Position numbers and translations under genes: made by a program. From Chitinophagaceae bacterium (GTDB lineage: Bacteria; Bacteroidota; Bacteroidia; Chitinophagales; Chitinophagaceae), in NCBI GenBank assembly GCA_019638625.1, contig JAHBTK010000003.1, positions 744,001 to 808,000 on the forward strand: a DNA stretch of 64,000 nucleotides, written 5' to 3'. Each line of letters opens with the position of its first letter. Position 1 is the stretch's first letter. Positions 63,698-64,000 of the stretch are shown piece after piece. Below the pieces are notes generated by a model. That model was not told the DNA's origin. It was given only the letters and a program-made list of their open reading frames with translations, and did no database searches.

Positions 63698-64000
63698 AGA
63701 GATATCCTGCCCAATAAACTGGTGGGTCCGGTGCTTGCTTTTTCCCCTTCCAGGCGCAAGCGTTTCGCTTGTACCGCACACGACACTGTTCTATTGTGAA
63801 TAGAAAATGGTCTTGTTACAGAACCATTCAGATAGGCTTACCATCCACTTCACAGACGAGTCTCCCACAAGGGCCTCGGCGTAAGCTTATGTTTGTTCAG
63901 ATAAAAAGAATACGACGGTATTACTTATTCTGCAATATCAGCAAGTGTAAATTTTCTGGAAAGTTCTACCAAACCTGCGCTGGTGGGCAAACAGGGCAAA
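63698..64000 (+). other. Non-coding end of window
   Basis: No gene I can support. A small GCAAGCG-TTT-CGCTTGT hairpin at about 63753-63769 may terminate the exporter transcript. A HlyD-like adaptor gene, often found here, could lie beyond the window. Confidence 0.4.

Overview
The window comes from a member of the Bacteroidota, most likely a Chitinophagaceae-type soil or plant-associated bacterium. Evidence: promoters of the TTG-N18-21-TAnnTTTG type, almost no Shine-Dalgarno sites, a type IX secretion C-terminal domain, LVIVD, ELWxxDGT and FISUMP repeat proteins, a TPR-linked histidine kinase, GH9/GH32 glycosidases and Bacteroidota short palindromic repeats. No plasmid, phage or transposase gene was seen, so it reads as chromosome.

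Layout. 0-12.6 kb: housekeeping genes (S9 peptidase fragment, enoyl-CoA hydratase, mfd, lipB, ABC permease, tsaD, hydrolase, topA). 13-18.3 kb: a two-component pair followed by a T9SS-exported ELWxxDGT protein and a FISUMP lipoprotein. 18.4-26.2 kb: nadD, feoA, ybeY, a CAP-domain protein bracketed by two parS sites, mnmG, nadA, an AT-rich gap with DnaA-box-like sites (candidate oriC), a PpiD-like foldase and tRNA-Pro(GGG). 26.2-33.8 kb: an accessory stretch with a divergent GH32 enzyme, gpsA, an orphan sugar-binding lipoprotein, a 2OG-Fe(II) oxygenase and an integron-cassette-like unit. 33.9-42.9 kb: transporter, M20 hydrolase, ispD, hemA, mtgA and an operon of LVIVD lipoproteins. 43-44.9 kb: a small island (membrane peptide plus AAA/DUF4143 ATPase) between repeats. 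44.9-55.8 kb: fabH-like KAS III, a Tat-exported oxidoreductase, purU, a GH9 cellulase joined out of frame to a polysaccharide deacetylase, an SNF2 helicase with two SWIM motifs and a phosphodiesterase.

The most notable system is at 56.0-63.7 kb: a LuxR-type regulator, four copies of one operator-promoter module, a 56-residue double-glycine peptide precursor with two cysteines, an ABC permease/ATPase pair, a polytopic membrane protein, a thioredoxin-like protein and a C39-peptidase ABC exporter. Together they look like a regulated bacteriocin-type peptide locus: made as a precursor, oxidised, cleaved and exported, with the second ABC pair or the membrane protein a candidate for self-immunity.

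A second theme is translation and promoter architecture. Several housekeeping genes (lipB, the ABC permease, tsaD, feoA, mnmG, hemA) have the -7 box 3-8 nt before the start codon, predicting leaderless or nearly leaderless mRNAs. Functions are read from recognisable motifs; no database search could be run.
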